Shown here piece after piece: positions 43,245-54,454 of a stretch of 64,000 nucleotides of DNA. The DNA is from Ariolimax columbianus. Lineage: Eukaryota > Mollusca > Gastropoda > Stylommatophora > Arionidae. The number at the start of each line of letters is the position of its first letter. Position 1 is the stretch's first letter. Position numbers and translations under genes: made by a program. The notes under the pieces are model-generated. The model did not search any database. It saw only the letters and a list, made by a program, of their open reading frames with translations, and had not been told where the DNA came from. Where the stretch lies: assembly GCA_036924085.1 (NCBI GenBank), contig JAVGWX010000008.1, positions 52,421,314 through 52,485,313 of the forward strand. Direction: 5' to 3'.

Positions 43245-43990
43245 ATGAGTAGGGTACTCTTTTGTGCACCCTGAAAAGGACGTTAAGTGGCGGGTTGCAG
43301 TAGCTTTCTTCATATCCCGAGCGTGCTGATGAAGGTAGACCGGGGTCCTCCAGGTGAATGTGCTATGCTTGGCTCCATCTCCGTGTCGCTCACTACTACG
43401 GGGATCACGTCGAACCTCACATTATTAGACAGACTGTTGTCAACGACAACAGCCCGTTTCCAGGACGACTAACGAGGTCAGATGAGGGTCTTGGGCAGTA
43501 TATTTCTCCTGACCCTGGCTAACATTGTCTGATAGGTGTGTTTTGCCTGACCCTGGCTAACATTGTCTGATAGGTGTGTTTTGCCTGACCCTGGCTAACA
43601 TTGTCTGATAGGTGTGTTTTGCCTGACCCTAACTAACATTGTCTGATAAGTGTGTTTTGCCTGACCCTGGCTAACATTGTCTGATAGGTGTGTTTTGCCT
43701 TACCCTGGCTAACATTGTCTGATAGGTGTGTTTTGCCTGACCCTGGCTAACATTGTCTGATAGGTGTGTTTTGCCTGACCCTAACTAACATTGTCTGATA
43801 GGTGTGTTTTGCCTGACCCTGGCTAACATTGTCTGATAGGTGTGTTTTGCCTGACCCTGGCTAACATTGTCTGATAGGTGTGTTTTGCCTGACCCTGGCT
43901 AACATTGTCTGATAGGTGTGTTTTGCCTGACCCTGGCTAACATTGTCTGATAGGTGTGTTTTGCCTGACCAGACCTTAGTCTCATCGTCC
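43245..43990 (-). mobile_element. SINE-B with expanded 5' region
   Basis: GCACCCTGAAAAGGACGTTA, GGCGGGTTGCAGTAGC, CGGGGTCCTCCAGG, GTGTCGCTCACTACTACGGG, AACGACAACAGCCCGTTTCC, then about twelve 38-bp units and the 5' end CCTGACCAGACCTTAGTCTC. The whole element is about 750 bp against 342 bp for the copy at 27,751, and the difference is the array. Confidence 0.9.
43495..43985. repeat. Minisatellite, 38-bp unit, about 12 copies, inside SINE-B
   Basis: TGATAGGTGTGTTTTGCCTG followed by ACCCTGGCTAACATTGTC, copies nearly identical (GGCTAAC or AACTAAC). It is homologous to the 2352-3075 unit and has the same 38-bp length. Confidence 0.95.
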
Positions 43991-44039
43991 TACTATAGTC
44001 AGTGAAACTAATTATAATGATATGTTCTTTGAACGGCAA

Positions 44040-44285
44040 ACACGGTGCATAAGGCATAATCAAGTGTTCTCCAGTTTGTGTAGTGAACGACACGCCATGC
44101 ATAGTACAACCGCCTGTTAGGACCATGGTCCACCGTCATTACCACGCTCGGAATGTGAGAAAAGCTTCTGCAACCCGTCACTTAACTTCCTTTTCAGGGC
44201 GCACAAAAGAGAAAACCTACTCATTATGGGCACTCACAAACGGCAACAACAACGACAACAACAACAACAACAACTGTGTAACACT
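44040..44285 (+). mobile_element. SINE-B, 5'-truncated, (AAC)n tail
   Basis: GAACGACACGCCATGCATAG, AACCGCCTGTTAGGACCATG, AACCCGTCACTTAACTTCC, TACTCATTATGGGCACTC and a tail of CAACAACAACGACAACAAC. Confidence 0.87.
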
Positions 44286-44599
44286 GCTTGTCTAAGTTAT
44301 TGTATGTTGTTTAGACTCATAGTGCAACCCTCTCTGACGATCGTTCTGCGGAGAGTGTCTTTAGGGCTTGCTCTCTTTCTGCTGCCAGCGGAAGTCCACA
44401 TATCTACTTCCTGTAATGGGAGTCTGCTGTTGTTCATTCTAAGCACATGCCCGACGAATGTCTTCCGGTTTTTCTTTATGATGGTAGAAATATATTGCTG
44501 CTTGTTGTTTCTTTTTAATTAACCAATTGCGTCTTCTTAACTTGCACAAGAACATAAGATAATAATGTTGAACGTTTCTGCTAATGTTCATGAATGTAG
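44286..44599. other. No recognisable feature
   Basis: Spacer between SINE-B and the 40-bp array. Confidence 0.5.
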
Positions 44600-45112
44600 A
44601 GCATCCACTAGACACTACGTCCTTACTAAAACATATACACACACGCATCCACTGGACTACGTTCCCACTCAAACAGATACACACACGCATGCACTGGACT
44701 ACGTCCCCACTCAAACAGATACACACGCATCCACTGGACTACGTCGCCACTCAAACAGATACACACACGCATCCACTGGACTACGACCCCACTCAAACAG
44801 ATACACATATACATCCACTGGACACTACGTCCCCACTCAAACAGATACACACGCATTCACTGGACTACGTCCTCACTCAAACAGATACACTCACGCATCC
44901 ACTGGACTACGACCCCACAAACAGATACACACATACATCCACTGGACTACGTCCCCACTCAAACAGATACACACATACATCCACTGGACACTACGTCCTC
45001 ACTCAAACAGATACACAAACCCATCCACTGGACACTACATCCACACGAAAACAGATCACACACGCATTCACTGCAGTACGTCCATTCTCAGATAAAACAG
45101 ATACACATACGC
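44600..45112. repeat. Minisatellite, about 40-bp unit, about 13 copies (array 1)
   Basis: CACACGCATCCACTGGACTA and CGTCCCCACTCAAACAGATA make the unit. Length varies (38 to 43 bp) through CACTACG or CTACG and missing AC pairs. Long frames (HPLDYVPTQTDT-like) are period artefacts. Confidence 0.94.
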
Positions 45113-45149
45113 AAATAATAGAACAAATAGTTCTATAGATTAAAACTGT

Positions 45150-45265
45150 CGCCAGGGATAAAGTGTTAGAAACGTCATTGCACTAAGCCACATCTTGTGT
45201 GAGATGTGGCTGGTAGTTCCTTTCTGCACCTGGTCTTAATAAGCCATCGCTTTTTGCTGATCTTA
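45150..45265 (-). mobile_element. Rep-G copy (short)
   Basis: GAAACGTCATTGCACTAAGC, CACATCTTGTGTGAGATGTG, GGTAGTTCCTTTCTGC in minus-strand Rep-G order, including the edge of a 70-bp-type unit. Confidence 0.6.
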
Positions 45266-45394
45266 CAGCAGCGGATGTCACATGACGCTGGTAGAGATAA
45301 TAAAGGCAATGCAATCGTTAAATGAACTGGTAATCTACTAACAAACAAACAAAATTGAGATATTACGCAATATTTAAGTATTCACTACTTAATC
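45266..45394. other. Unassigned spacer
   Basis: Nothing recognised. Confidence 0.5.
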
Positions 45395-45690
45395 ATGGCA
45401 ACCTGGCTAACGAGGGGGTGGGGGTGGGGTGGGCTGTGGGTGGGGGTTGAATCGACGTGATCCCCATATTAGTGAGCGGAGAACAGATGAAATCAAGCAT
45501 AACACAACCGCTTGGAGGACCTCGGTCCACCTTCTTCAATACGCTCGGGATATGAGGAAAGCTACTGCAACCGACCAGTTAACGCCGTTTTCAAGGCACA
45601 TGGGAGTAATCTTGCTCGTTGGGGATATTCAACAACAACAGCAGCAGCAACAGCAGCAACAACAACGACAACAACAACTTCATTCACAAC
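45395..45690 (+). mobile_element. SINE-B, 5'-truncated, long CAR-type tail
   Basis: GGCAACCTGGCTAACGAGGG, ATCGACGTGATCCCCATATT, GCTTGGAGGACCTCGGTCCA, GCTCGGGATATGAGGAAAGC and a tail mixing CAACAACAAC with CAGCAGCAG (45,629-45,680). A G-rich run (GGGGGTGGGGGTGGGGTG) at 45,415-45,435 lies within its 5' part. Confidence 0.87.
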
Positions 45691-45904
45691 TACATTTTTG
45701 TGTAAAATTCGTGTTACGCGTTCAAATTCGCGTTACTCGCTATTTCCGTGGTATCTCTGTGTGTGATTGAAGTGTGAAAAGTGTCCCTGCCACACAGAGA
45801 GTATCGTGTACTACTCCCTCTACTGTAGAAGAGTCCAACTATTGTGACCTCACAATTCGTACAGGTCACCAACCTGTTACTAAGGAGTGGTTTTCGGAGT
45901 TTGA

Positions 45905-46165
45905 AATCAACGTTTGGGAACTATAGCCCATTTATGATACTTGAATAAAACAGATATATCTCTGGGAACTATAGTCCATATTAGATACGCGAATAAGACA
46001 TACACCTCTGGGAAATATATCCTATAACGGATACATGAATAAAGATGCATCTCTGGGAACTATATCCCTTATAGGATAGGAAAACAGATACACCTCTTGG
46101 AACTATATCAAACACTTACACACAAAGAAAGATACACACAACTTGGAAATACATCCATTATACGA
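45905..46165. repeat. Minisatellite, about 47-bp unit, about 5-6 divergent copies
   Basis: CTCTGGGAACTATA, then TGGATAC and GAATAAAACAGATACAC recur with frequent small deletions. The end AAACAGATACAC is shared with the 40-bp unit on either side. Confidence 0.82.
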
Positions 46166-46289
46166 AACGCGAAGAGTGAATAGCTCATTTTAAAGGCTCA
46201 AGAAACCTGTCTGACTTCTGACCGGGGCAGTAAGGACAGTCACATGATTCCCTAGCACTATTAATCTAGAATCTCTAAGAGCTAATCGC

Positions 46290-46425
46290 TAAGGGAGAGT
46301 ACGTGGTGTAGAGATGTCAATTGAGCGCAAGTTTGGTTTGCAATCCAAACACACCGGATTCGAAATCACTTCGTGTCCAGTTTGATTGCGCATGTGAGGG
46401 ATTTCTATCGATATATGCACTTCTC
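46290..46425 (+). mobile_element. SINE-A head fragment
   Basis: GTACGTGGTGTAGAGATG, GTTTGCAATCCAAAC and box B-like GGATTCGAAATC (46,356-46,367), then CGTGTCCAGTTTG. The body is missing. Confidence 0.72.
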
Positions 46426-46494
46426 CACGCGCAGAAAGGGTTGGCAACACTGCTGTAAAGCTGCCATAGTGGAAAACATTAAAAATAGGAACAT

Positions 46495-46692
46495 CATACA
46501 CACGCATCCATTGGACACTACGTCCACACTTAAACAGATACACACACTCATCCACTAACACTACGTCCACAATCAAACAGATACACAAACCCATCTACTG
46601 GACACTACGTCCACACTCAAACAGATACACAAACGCATCCACTGCACACTACGTCCTTACTAAAACAGATACACACACGCATCCAATACGGC
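46495..46692. repeat. Minisatellite, about 40-bp unit, about 5 copies (array 2)
   Basis: CACACGCATCCATTGGACAC, TACGTCCACACTTAAACAGA: the same unit as 44,600-45,112, but mostly the longer GGACACTACG subtype. Confidence 0.93.
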
Positions 46693-46799
46693 ATGATATA
46701 ACAAAATAATCTGGGGTTGAAAGTGTCGTCCCTTGGCCAGTATAATTCAGAAATGCAAAGACTTCAAACACAATACGCTAACGCCCAGGGAGGCTGATT

Positions 46800-46965
46800 G
46801 TAAAGAAGAAGACAAGTGTAGCGGACCAGAAGAAGATGTAGAGGATCATAAGAAGGTGTAGATGATAAGAAGAAGATATAGAGGGTCAGAGGAAGATGTA
46901 GATAAGCAGAAGCAGACGAAAAGCACTAGAGGAAGATGTAGAGGATCAGAAAAAGGAAGAAGACA
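46800..46965. repeat. Degenerate purine-rich repeat, about 21-bp unit
   Basis: AGAAGAAGATGTAGAGGATCA-type units with many changes. Confidence 0.8.
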
Positions 46966-47599
46966 AACACAACAATATGAATGAGAGACAACAGTTATTT
47001 TAGTAATATCAGCGTTTACAGACTGCCTTAGAACATCTCTCCATTTCTAGGCGTGCCAAGTAGAGCCCTCAAACACTTACACATGGGAAACATGTTATAT
47101 TTACCAAGACGTTCTTAAGCGTGTGTCACCCGGAGTATTTCTGTGCGGTTACGGAATGTATATACAACGTCAATGTTGCCCTTAAGCAGAATAAAGTGCT
47201 AACTTGACCTATTCTGGCTGATAAAACAGGTCTACTGTCAGGCACAGCATCGGCATAGTTACGACCTAACATGCAGTTACGCCTATCTTAACATTTGACA
47301 TTTTATTTTCCGTCAGACCTTTCTTCGTTTCAATTGCAGTGCACTCAACTCGCATTAGTAATGCCTAAAGTTCACTCGAAATGGGATTTTTTTAAAACCA
47401 TCTTCTACGTCGATAATTTTGTAATGAAGTTGGGGAAAAGAGACATACTAGGATACATCTTTGTTTTTTCCCGTCACCCAATTTAGTGGGTCCATTAGCA
47501 GCTCCGCCCCAGACAATGGACCAGACAGCGACGCATCCCACCTCATTTGATCAAGCGCTGTAAGGATGCAATCTTGCGACTACTATGCCCGATTTTCAT
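46966..47599. other. No recognisable feature
   Basis: No repeat match or gene signature seen. Confidence 0.5.
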
Positions 47600-48022
47600 G
47601 TCAGTGTTAAGATGCTAGTCCGGTCAGGTACAACATACTGACCAGGACGTCGTGTCAGGGTCAGGCGCAATATACTGACCACGACGTCCCGTCAGAGTCA
47701 GGCACAACATACTGACCAGGAAGTCGTGTCAGGGTCAGGCGCAATATACTGACCAAGACCACACTCTCTATTTAATGTAGCGTTCCGTGAAAAGAGGCTG
47801 TTTTCAAGGCAGTCTGGCTGACGAAATGTCGACCGATGCGATCCCCACAGTAGTGAGCTTCACGCAGATGAAGCCAAGCATACCCAATCGCCTGGAGGAC
47901 CGCGGTCTACTTTTATCAGCACGATCGGGACATGAGGAAATCTACGACAACCCGCCACTTAATGTCTTTTTCAGGGCGCACAAAGGTGTACTTACTCATT
48001 GTGGACATTAAAAAAAAACCAA
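47600..48022 (+). mobile_element. SINE-B with small 37-bp array near its 5' end
   Basis: Units GTCAGGCGCAATATACTGAC and GTCAGGTACAACATACTGAC (47,615-47,762, four copies; CGCAATATACT at 47,666 and 47,740, that is two units of 37 bp) precede GCGTTCCGTGAAAAGAGGCT, GGCAGTCTGGCTGACGAAAT, CCTGGAGGACCGCGGTCTAC, CCGCCACTTAATGTCTTTTT and an A-rich end. Confidence 0.88.
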
Positions 48023-48109
48023 ACGTCACTGCTGGAAAGAGTCCCCTATACATCAAGATATGAGATATGCACAGAACTATAACATTATACAAAAACAAAG
48101 GAGATAGAA

Positions 48110-48292
48110 GTTTGTTTCGCAATCCCAACGCACAGGGTTCAAATCCAACCGTGATACGTTTGGCGGACACGAGATTTTTCTAGCTGACATCGCTCACCCA
48201 CTTACAGAAAGTAATGATTACAACCTACCGTACTGTACATCTACCAAGAAGTTTAAAACAGCCGAATAGGTTTTACCGTAATCAACTTTTTG
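48110..48292 (+). mobile_element. SINE-A, 5'-truncated
   Basis: GTTTCGCAATCCCAACGCAC, box B GGGTTCAAATCC (48,135-48,146), GTTTGGCGGACACGAGATTT and the body block TACATCTACCAAGAAGTTTA. Box A is lost. Confidence 0.78.
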
Positions 48293-48344
48293 AAATCCTG
48301 AATCTATTTGGTCTCAATGTGATTTCAATAGCAGTCATACACGC

Positions 48345-48900
48345 AATCTTGCAATTCAATGGTATGACCGGATCTCAAATGACGAAGTCAGTCGGCGGAC
48401 AGTCCTTGAAAGCATCTTTACCACGATATACCGTCGCGACTGGTCGATTTGGGGGTGAAACGAGGGGTGGCTAGTTATGAACACCATACAGGGATCCTAA
48501 GACGTCTTGTTAACCAGCAACAAACCGGAAATGCCAGTCACCACCTGCTGGCGGAGATACTGTGGATGAGATTTAGTGCTTATAGACGTTTTCCTCGTGC
48601 AATGTAGATGATCCAACGACTAACTAACCATTTCCGTTTGGCCCTACTTTGACATATGGTTGACCTTACAGATTACGCCCTAGCCCAGCTCTTAAAGCAG
48701 AACATGGACATCATGGATTGGAAATGGCCTTCTCCATTATGGTTCCGTGCCCCGGGCTGTCCACGTACCACTTGGTGAGGTCAAACCGGAAAGACATCAC
48801 TCACATTGCATGCAGCGTGGGACTCAATTTGTTCATGGATGGTAGGCGCAACGAACACTAGTCGCCAAAGCGGCCTACCTACCTCCAGCAGCAGTCAATC
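48345..48900 (+). pseudogene. LINE-I C-terminal region, second copy
   Basis: GGTATGACCGGATCTCAAATGACGAAG (48,359-48,385) is nearly the same as 11,866-11,892, where a 27-bp array follows; here the sequence continues without the array. Further on, DYALAQLLKQNMDIMDW, RAPGCPRTTW (48,750-48,780) and GQTGKDITHIAC give the PA-x-AL, GRPRTTWLGQ and basic C-terminal blocks. Several frameshifts are present. The two copies together define the family. Confidence 0.68.
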
Positions 48901-49039
48901 TTGCATGACGTGTTTACCAGCCACAAACACAACCTCGATGAATTGCTTCCGGGCCTTAGATGCAGCAGTGGGTGAGCTGATCTGGATCAGGGACCGGTAA
49001 TTGATTCAGACTCTATTCCACCTCCATGTGGACCGCAAC

Positions 49040-49335
49040 AATTCAACCTAACCAATAGATTAGACGAGCCTTCCCCTCATCTTGGAAACTCTGGTCCGCC
49101 GCCGGCTGTCTGTGTTTGGTCACATGGTTCGACTGAACCAGGAAGTTCCGGCTCACAAGAATATTTATTGTCAACTGTGTGTAACAACGGACTACCATCG
49201 GCCGGTTGGAGGTGTCGGAGGGGCTGTAACCCGTTCTACATGGCTCCGGCAGACAGCAGTCTCTCCTTCGGCTTTCAACATGGTAGTTGTCGATCAACGC
49301 AACGCGCCCTACATGAATTGGCGATCATTATTTTA
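49040..49335 (+). pseudogene. LINE-O C-terminal module
   Basis: A single open frame (49,082-49,336) reads LVRRRLSVFGHMVRLNQEVP, AHKNIYCQLCVTTDYHRPVG and TRSTWLRQTA, ending YMNWRSLF. This is the FGHVARL, then R-STWLRQ, then WR-L order seen at the C-terminus of endonuclease/RT LINEs. The GRPR motif itself is lost (GGVGGAVTRSTW). The rest of the element is absent. Related to LINE-I in order but different in sequence. Confidence 0.75.
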
Positions 49336-49354
49336 ATAGATTAAGGATCAAAGT

Positions 49355-49432
49355 TGAAGGTGCCGAAATCGGATGTGTCAGACCCAGAGGAGCATATATC
49401 GCAGCCTAGCTGTAAACTACGACACACTAAAA
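49355..49432 (+). mobile_element. SINE-C internal fragment
   Basis: GAAATCGGATGTGTCAGACC, ATATCGCAGCCTAGCTGTAA, ACTACGACACA, about 75 bp of the SINE-C 3' half. Confidence 0.72.
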
Positions 49433-49833
49433 AGCCCCGTTTTTAGGAGGCACACCGAGAAAGATTAATCGCTTCCTATGTCATGCTGGGAAGGTGCAGC
49501 CTTATCGCCCATTGACCACTCGGGTACAAGAACGGTGGTGAATGTTGATCGTGTATCCTGGATACAAATCTTCTGGCGGTGTTCCCTTTGGTTGTCCACA
49601 AATATCATTTGTTTGCCCTGGTCACTCCATATGGCTGAGTTCAATAGATTGTTGTGCATTAGTTTGATTAGAAAGCATGTTTTGTTAGTAGATGCACGTA
49701 TTTTTCTGCACACAAGAAAACATATATAACGAACAGCAGGAATGAAGGTCAAGTAATAGGGATCCAGGATTCGAACATCAGACCTCCAGATGACGGGAAA
49801 ACCTTGCCATTAGAGCAAATGGATCTAAGATTT
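49433..49833. other. Mostly unassigned; tRNA-like word near 49,760
   Basis: A reverse-strand GTTCGAATCC with a partial acceptor-like pairing lies at about 49,748-49,812. The T and anticodon stems do not pair, so it is not called a tRNA. Confidence 0.4.
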
Positions 49834-49893
49834 ATTCTTCTTCTTCTTCTTCTTCTTCTTCTTCTTCTTTTACTTCTTCTTCTTCTTCTAATT
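49834..49893. repeat. (CTT)n microsatellite
   Basis: TTCTTCTTC run with one TTTAC interruption. It may be the leftover tail of an (AAG)n-tailed element, but no element is seen on its right. Confidence 0.9.
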
Positions 49894-49984
49894 TTAGGTC
49901 ACTGGTCCAAGTAGTCGCCACGTACTTATCAGATCAGGTTTTTATTTACCACCTAAAAACCGTCTGAGTCGTACCAAGCACCGC

Positions 49985-50215
49985 AGTAACACCCGCTCTA
50001 TGTTCAATCACCAATTGATGCCGGATGTTTCTTCGATCACAAACGGCACGGTGTCGATCTAGCCTCAAACATTGGGTTACAAAAGCAGGCCTGGGATATC
50101 AAGACGGATAGCATGATGCTGACTACATCCCCTCTAGCGTGCCGTTAGTCAAGTAAATATGGGTCTAAAACCATATTCCCAATATGACGTATGGTGTATA
50201 GTCATGATCTTCACT
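49985..50215 (+). mobile_element. SINE-F copy
   Basis: TGTTCAATCACCAATTGATG, TTCTTCGATCACAAACGGCA, GGTGTCGATCTAGCC, CTAGCGTGCCGTTAGTCAAG, AATATGACGTATGG in SINE-F order. The head is poorly preserved. Confidence 0.72.
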
Positions 50216-50224
50216 TCCAGGTCA

Positions 50225-50575
50225 GGTCAGGTCATCCTGTAACCGGTGAGGTCGTTGGGGCACACATGAAGACATCCTCACAACCCCACGACACCCTTCT
50301 CTGTCAGCGGCCGCTGCCTGTGCCTCTTCTGGTCGGAGATTGGTTCATTCTTTAATGTTGTCCTCCCACCTTTTTTTGGGCCGGCCTCTTCGTCGCCTGC
50401 CTTGCACCTTTCTGTGGAGGATCGTATTTGCAAAACCATTTGATCTCGATATGTGATTGTACCAAACGAGTGTGCTTCTTTTGACTGTTGCCAAGAGGTC
50501 TTCGAAAGGACCTATTGCTGTTGTAATTCTTTCTCGTATTTCCTAATTTGAAACCCAATCTTTGTAGACTTTCCT
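50225..50575 (-). pseudogene. LINE-L, C-terminal region, second copy
   Basis: On the minus strand: RITTAIGPFEDLLATVKRS, LVWYNHISRSNGFANTIL, QGRRRRGRPKKRWEDNIKE then a stop and NLRPEEAQAAAADREGCRG, aligning with AIGPFEDLFTAIERRK and GQRGRGRPRKRWVDNITEW of 28,303-28,910. The tail is GGTCAGGTCAGGTCA (plus strand), a different pentamer from the first copy, so the two belong to related but distinct subfamilies. Confidence 0.85.
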
Positions 50576-50584
50576 AGTTAAAAT

Positions 50585-50790
50585 AAACAACAAGTCAAGG
50601 TTTCTCCCATAGTACTGTCTGGTGATTTAAGTTGTTAGAGACTTTAGTATACTATGCTAAGGTTTGTCCCATAATAGTTAAACTACCGTCAGAGGATTTA
50701 GATTGTTAGAAACTTCAATATACGAAGTCAAGGTTTTTCACATAGTAGTTAAACTACTGTCAGGCGATTTAAGTTGAAAGCGACTTCAAC
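50585..50790 (-). repeat. Three 70-bp units of the Rep-G satellite
   Basis: The reverse complement reads TTGACTTCGTATATTGAAGT, TTCTAACAATCTAAATCC, GACGGTAGTTTAACTA three times, matching the unit at 8553-10,291. Units are about 25% diverged, so older and unhomogenised. Confidence 0.82.
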
Positions 50791-50960
50791 ATACTGCCAC
50801 AGCTTGTATGAGGTTGTATGACTAGTTCCTTTTGTTGCTGTCTTTTACTTTCCTAGTCATATGTCAGATACCCATTTACAACTGGGTCAATTAAACGTGA
50901 CTACTATTTACCGAGCAGTGAATCAAAACCACTCGGCTATTCGCACCTCGATCAATTTTG
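50791..50960 (-). mobile_element. Rep-G copy
   Basis: CCACAGCTTGTATGAGGTTG, TGCTGTCTTTTACTTTCCTA, CAGATACCCATTTACAACTG, continuous with the 70-bp units on its left, the mirror of 8405-8560. Confidence 0.8.
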
Positions 50961-51649
50961 ATTCTTTGTCAGTCGCTCTACGTGATGGAGCATACCTTGC
51001 TTCGCAACCACTCAGGTGTCAATTAGAGGCTTTAATTCCCCCGTCCTAATTACCAATTGGGTTGCATAAGCGTGTTGTCGATGTCTCATAATCATGGCGA
51101 TATTAGTTACTTTCTTTCCGTCTCTCACAGTCAGCGAGACAATTCCATTCGCTGTTCCAACTCAACTCACTGTCAAAAAAGCATTTTTCAAAGAGAAATG
51201 ACTACCACATCCAAGGATTCCCCGTTGCATGTTACAAACATGGTAGGCATGTCACGTACAATCAACATCAGATAGGCATACCCGTTTGAACGATGCATCG
51301 CCGGCACTTGGGACCATGCAATCAGCATAAAGTTATCTGAGTCACTAGTGGGGACGCCACAACCCCAGGAGGGGAGACGACGACTGGTTTTCAACTAACT
51401 GAAGAGCTCTTTCCGCGAGGGTTGATGCCTGGTGTGCATGTATTATCTCTCTATAACTACAACGGTTACCCAAGTAGGATCACGACATTTAAGAAACCTC
51501 GACTGATTTAATGAGCCAGTCATGATTCCACCACGAGACTGTGAAAAGTAAGTTATTTAATTAGTTTTTGTTGCCCATTCGAATACCGCCTTTTGCGATG
51601 TCTTCGTGTTATCACAATATATAGCTTTACTAAACCCTGGCGACAGTTT
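50961..51649. other. No recognisable feature
   Basis: No repeat or gene signature seen. Confidence 0.5.
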
Positions 51650-52439
51650 ACAGTTTAGTTCTCTGTTGAGACCCTTAATGCAGATTTGTTTTCTTGGATC
51701 ATTAATCTTTCCTACCTGGGCCTCAATTGAGAAGAAACGGCCTTAAAATAGACTTACAATTTTGTCTGTTTGAACAGAAACGTCCTTAATGCATACTTGT
51801 CTTCTTGACTGGACTATTTAGAAGAAACGTCCTTAATGTAGTCTTGTTTTCTCGTCTCGAATATTTAGAAGAAACGTCCTTGAAGTAGTCTTGTCCTTGG
51901 ATCGTTATCGCTCCTTATGTGGGCCTCTGTTGAGAAGAAACTGCCTTTAATTTACATATCATCTTACGATGTTGTCGGTTTCAGCAGAAACGTCCTTAAT
52001 ATAGTCTTGTCTTCTTGACTTGCCTGTTGAAAAGAAACTTCCTTTAATTAATCTTGTCTTCTTAGATCATTACCGCTCATTACGTGGGTCTCTTTTGAGA
52101 AGAAACGGCCTTAACATAGTCATGTCATATTGACAATCTGTTTGAGCAGAAATGTCCTGATTCCAGTCTTGTCTTCTTGTCTCGCCTATTGACAAGAAAC
52201 GTCGTTAACGTAGTCGTGTTTTCTTGGATCATTTCTTCTCCTTTACTGTTGAGAAGAAACGACTAATTTATAATTTTGCCTGTCTGTGTCAGCTGTTCAG
52301 CAGAAATGTATTCAATACAGTCATGCCATTGCGTCTGTCTGAGCAGAAATGTATTCAATACAGTCATGCCATTGTGTCTGTCTAAGCAGAAATGTATTCA
52401 ATACAGTCATGTCATTTTGTCTATCTGTTTGAGCAGAAA
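51650..52439. repeat. Degenerate flank of the 39-bp array
   Basis: AGAAGAAACGTCCTTAATG, AGTCTTGTCTTCTTG and TGTTGAGAAGAAACG recur irregularly, with inserts such as TGGATCATTACCGCTC. These are recognisable but strongly diverged relatives of the following array. Confidence 0.82.
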
Positions 52440-52925
52440 TGTCCTTAATGCCGTCTTGTCTAGTCTATTTAGAAGACACGTACTTAATGCCGTCTTGTCT
52501 AGTCTATTTAGAAGACACGTCCTTAATGCCGTCTTGTCTAGTCTATTTAGAAGACACGTCCTTAATGCCGTCTTGTCTAGTCTATTTAGAAGACACGTCC
52601 TTAGTGCCGTCTTGTCTAGTCTATTTAGAAGACACGTCCTTAATGCCGTCTTGTCTAGTCTATTTAGAAGACACGTCCTTAGTGCCGTCTTGTCTAGTCT
52701 ATTTAGAAGACACGTCCTTAATGCCGTATTGTCTAGTCTATTTAGAAGACACGTCCTTAATGCCGTCTTGTCTAGTCTATTTAGAAGACACGTCCTTAAT
52801 GCCGTCTTGTCTAGTCTATTTAGAAGACACGTCCTTAGTGCCGTCTTGTCTAGTCTATTTAGAAGACACGTCCTTAGTGCCGTCTTGTCTAGTCTATTTA
52901 GAAGACACGTCCTTAATGTAGTCTT
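52440..52925. repeat. Minisatellite, 39-bp unit, about 12 near-identical copies
   Basis: CCTTAATGCCGTCTTGTCTA and GTCTATTTAGAAGACACGT make the unit. The only regular variant is TTAGTGCC or TTAATGCC. 39 bp is 13 codons, so all of three frames give repetitive peptides; no gene is inferred. Confidence 0.96.
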
Positions 52926-54454
52926 TCCTTCTTGTGTCGTTCTCATCGTCTACGGAGCACAGGACGACTTCTGTAACTGCCCAAGTCACAGGAATTCTGT
53001 ATCAAAGCAATTACGTACGCTTCTGCGGCATTGGTTTCTTCTGCAAATTGTTCTGTATGAATGGACAGCTAACTCCTTGCACAGCCATTTTCATTCGCCA
53101 CACAAGGTAATAACGGGCATTTTATTTCCTCATAGGGTTCGACATTGAAACGGATGTTAGCCGTAAAAAAGTAGCAAGAATGCTCGGCCTTGCTTTATAT
53201 TGCATACGAATAATAACATTACACACACATTTCCATAAACGTCGCTGTACACGGGCCTGCAACATAACACGCTATATCTTATGTTTTCATAATCTCTATT
53301 GCGAATTTCCATGCACACAATGTATCAGAGGAATCGCAGCCTCGCGTACATTGGGGGATTTTATGTAATTGCTTTAGGTTCCCCGTTGGATCCTACAGGA
53401 AATATATGAGTGTATTGGTTAGTCTCAAGCAATTACTGTTTAGGACATAGATTCAGGGGGCGAACCAGCTACTGTAGACTAAAAGAATATTGCATTCAAT
53501 ACATTAAGCGTCTACCACGCCGACCTGCGCTAATGTTGGAGAGGACAGACAAACATGTTATCTATGTCTATTGACGAAACTGGAAGAACAGAGAGACAGG
53601 CAAGCCTTTTCCTGAGCTAAGGGACAAGCATGGGACAGACTGTCAGGTTTTATAGAGAATAAAGCAGGTAGGCAATGACGTTCAATATGTTTTGTATCGT
53701 CTTCTTAATTTGGATCTATGAAACTTAATTGATTTTATTTTGTTTTTTTCTTTTACTTTTCTTCGGTATGCGCTTTGGACCTCGTCATTTTGTTTTCATT
53801 GTGGCTTCACGTCGATGCATATCTGTTTGTATTGTCAGCAATTTTATGATATTGTTACAGAAAAAAGTGTCTCGAAAATTTTTAATTCTGATAGCGAAAG
53901 TCACACATGATGCCACAGGAAGCCTACTCAGTCAACATCTACTCTATAATTACTGTGTGCCTCTGTGTGACATGTGCAACAAAGATTTGATTCGCTGATC
54001 GAATCACGTCCTACGGTCAGTTACAATACGAGGTACCGTCTTGGATATTTATAAAATTAGTTGCATTAAAAAAATTAATCCACATTATCAACAAGCTCGT
54101 TGAAACAGCTTTTAATGAAGTCCTTGCTTACTGTTACAGAAGGATTTTATCTTTTGCGGTTCAAAGGTCTTCTTTTTGTAATGATACTGTGAAAACTATG
54201 AAGTACTGTGAACATGACTTTGGTGTTTATTCAAGTAAAATCTGTAGGGATGACGTAAATACCCTACGATGCATTCACAACAAGCATGCTATTTATAAAT
54301 ACTAACAGACACATGCAGATCACCTGCTTGCTAGAAAAGCTGTACAAGGTGAAAGAAATACCAGTGCTGTCTATCATTCTAGCAGCTTTATTAGTATCAC
54401 CATTGATCATCGTTACGTAGAAAAGTCGCGAGTGAACTGCCGGGGTCTTTGTGT
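52926..54454. other. No recognisable feature
   Basis: About 1.5 kb with no array or family match. A frame of 89 codons at 53,729-53,998 begins hydrophobic (MILFCFFLLLFFGM) in a T-rich tract and is not recognised. Confidence 0.45.

Noticed and set aside
49748..49812. A possible tRNA gene on the minus strand
   Set aside because: It has GTTCGAATCC, a D-stem-like TTGC/GCAA and near-complete acceptor pairing, but the T stem does not pair, so it is more likely a repeat-derived head or chance.
52276..53148. A 290-codon open frame
   Set aside because: It is the 39-bp array, 13 codons per unit, with overlapping open frames in other registers and on the other strand.
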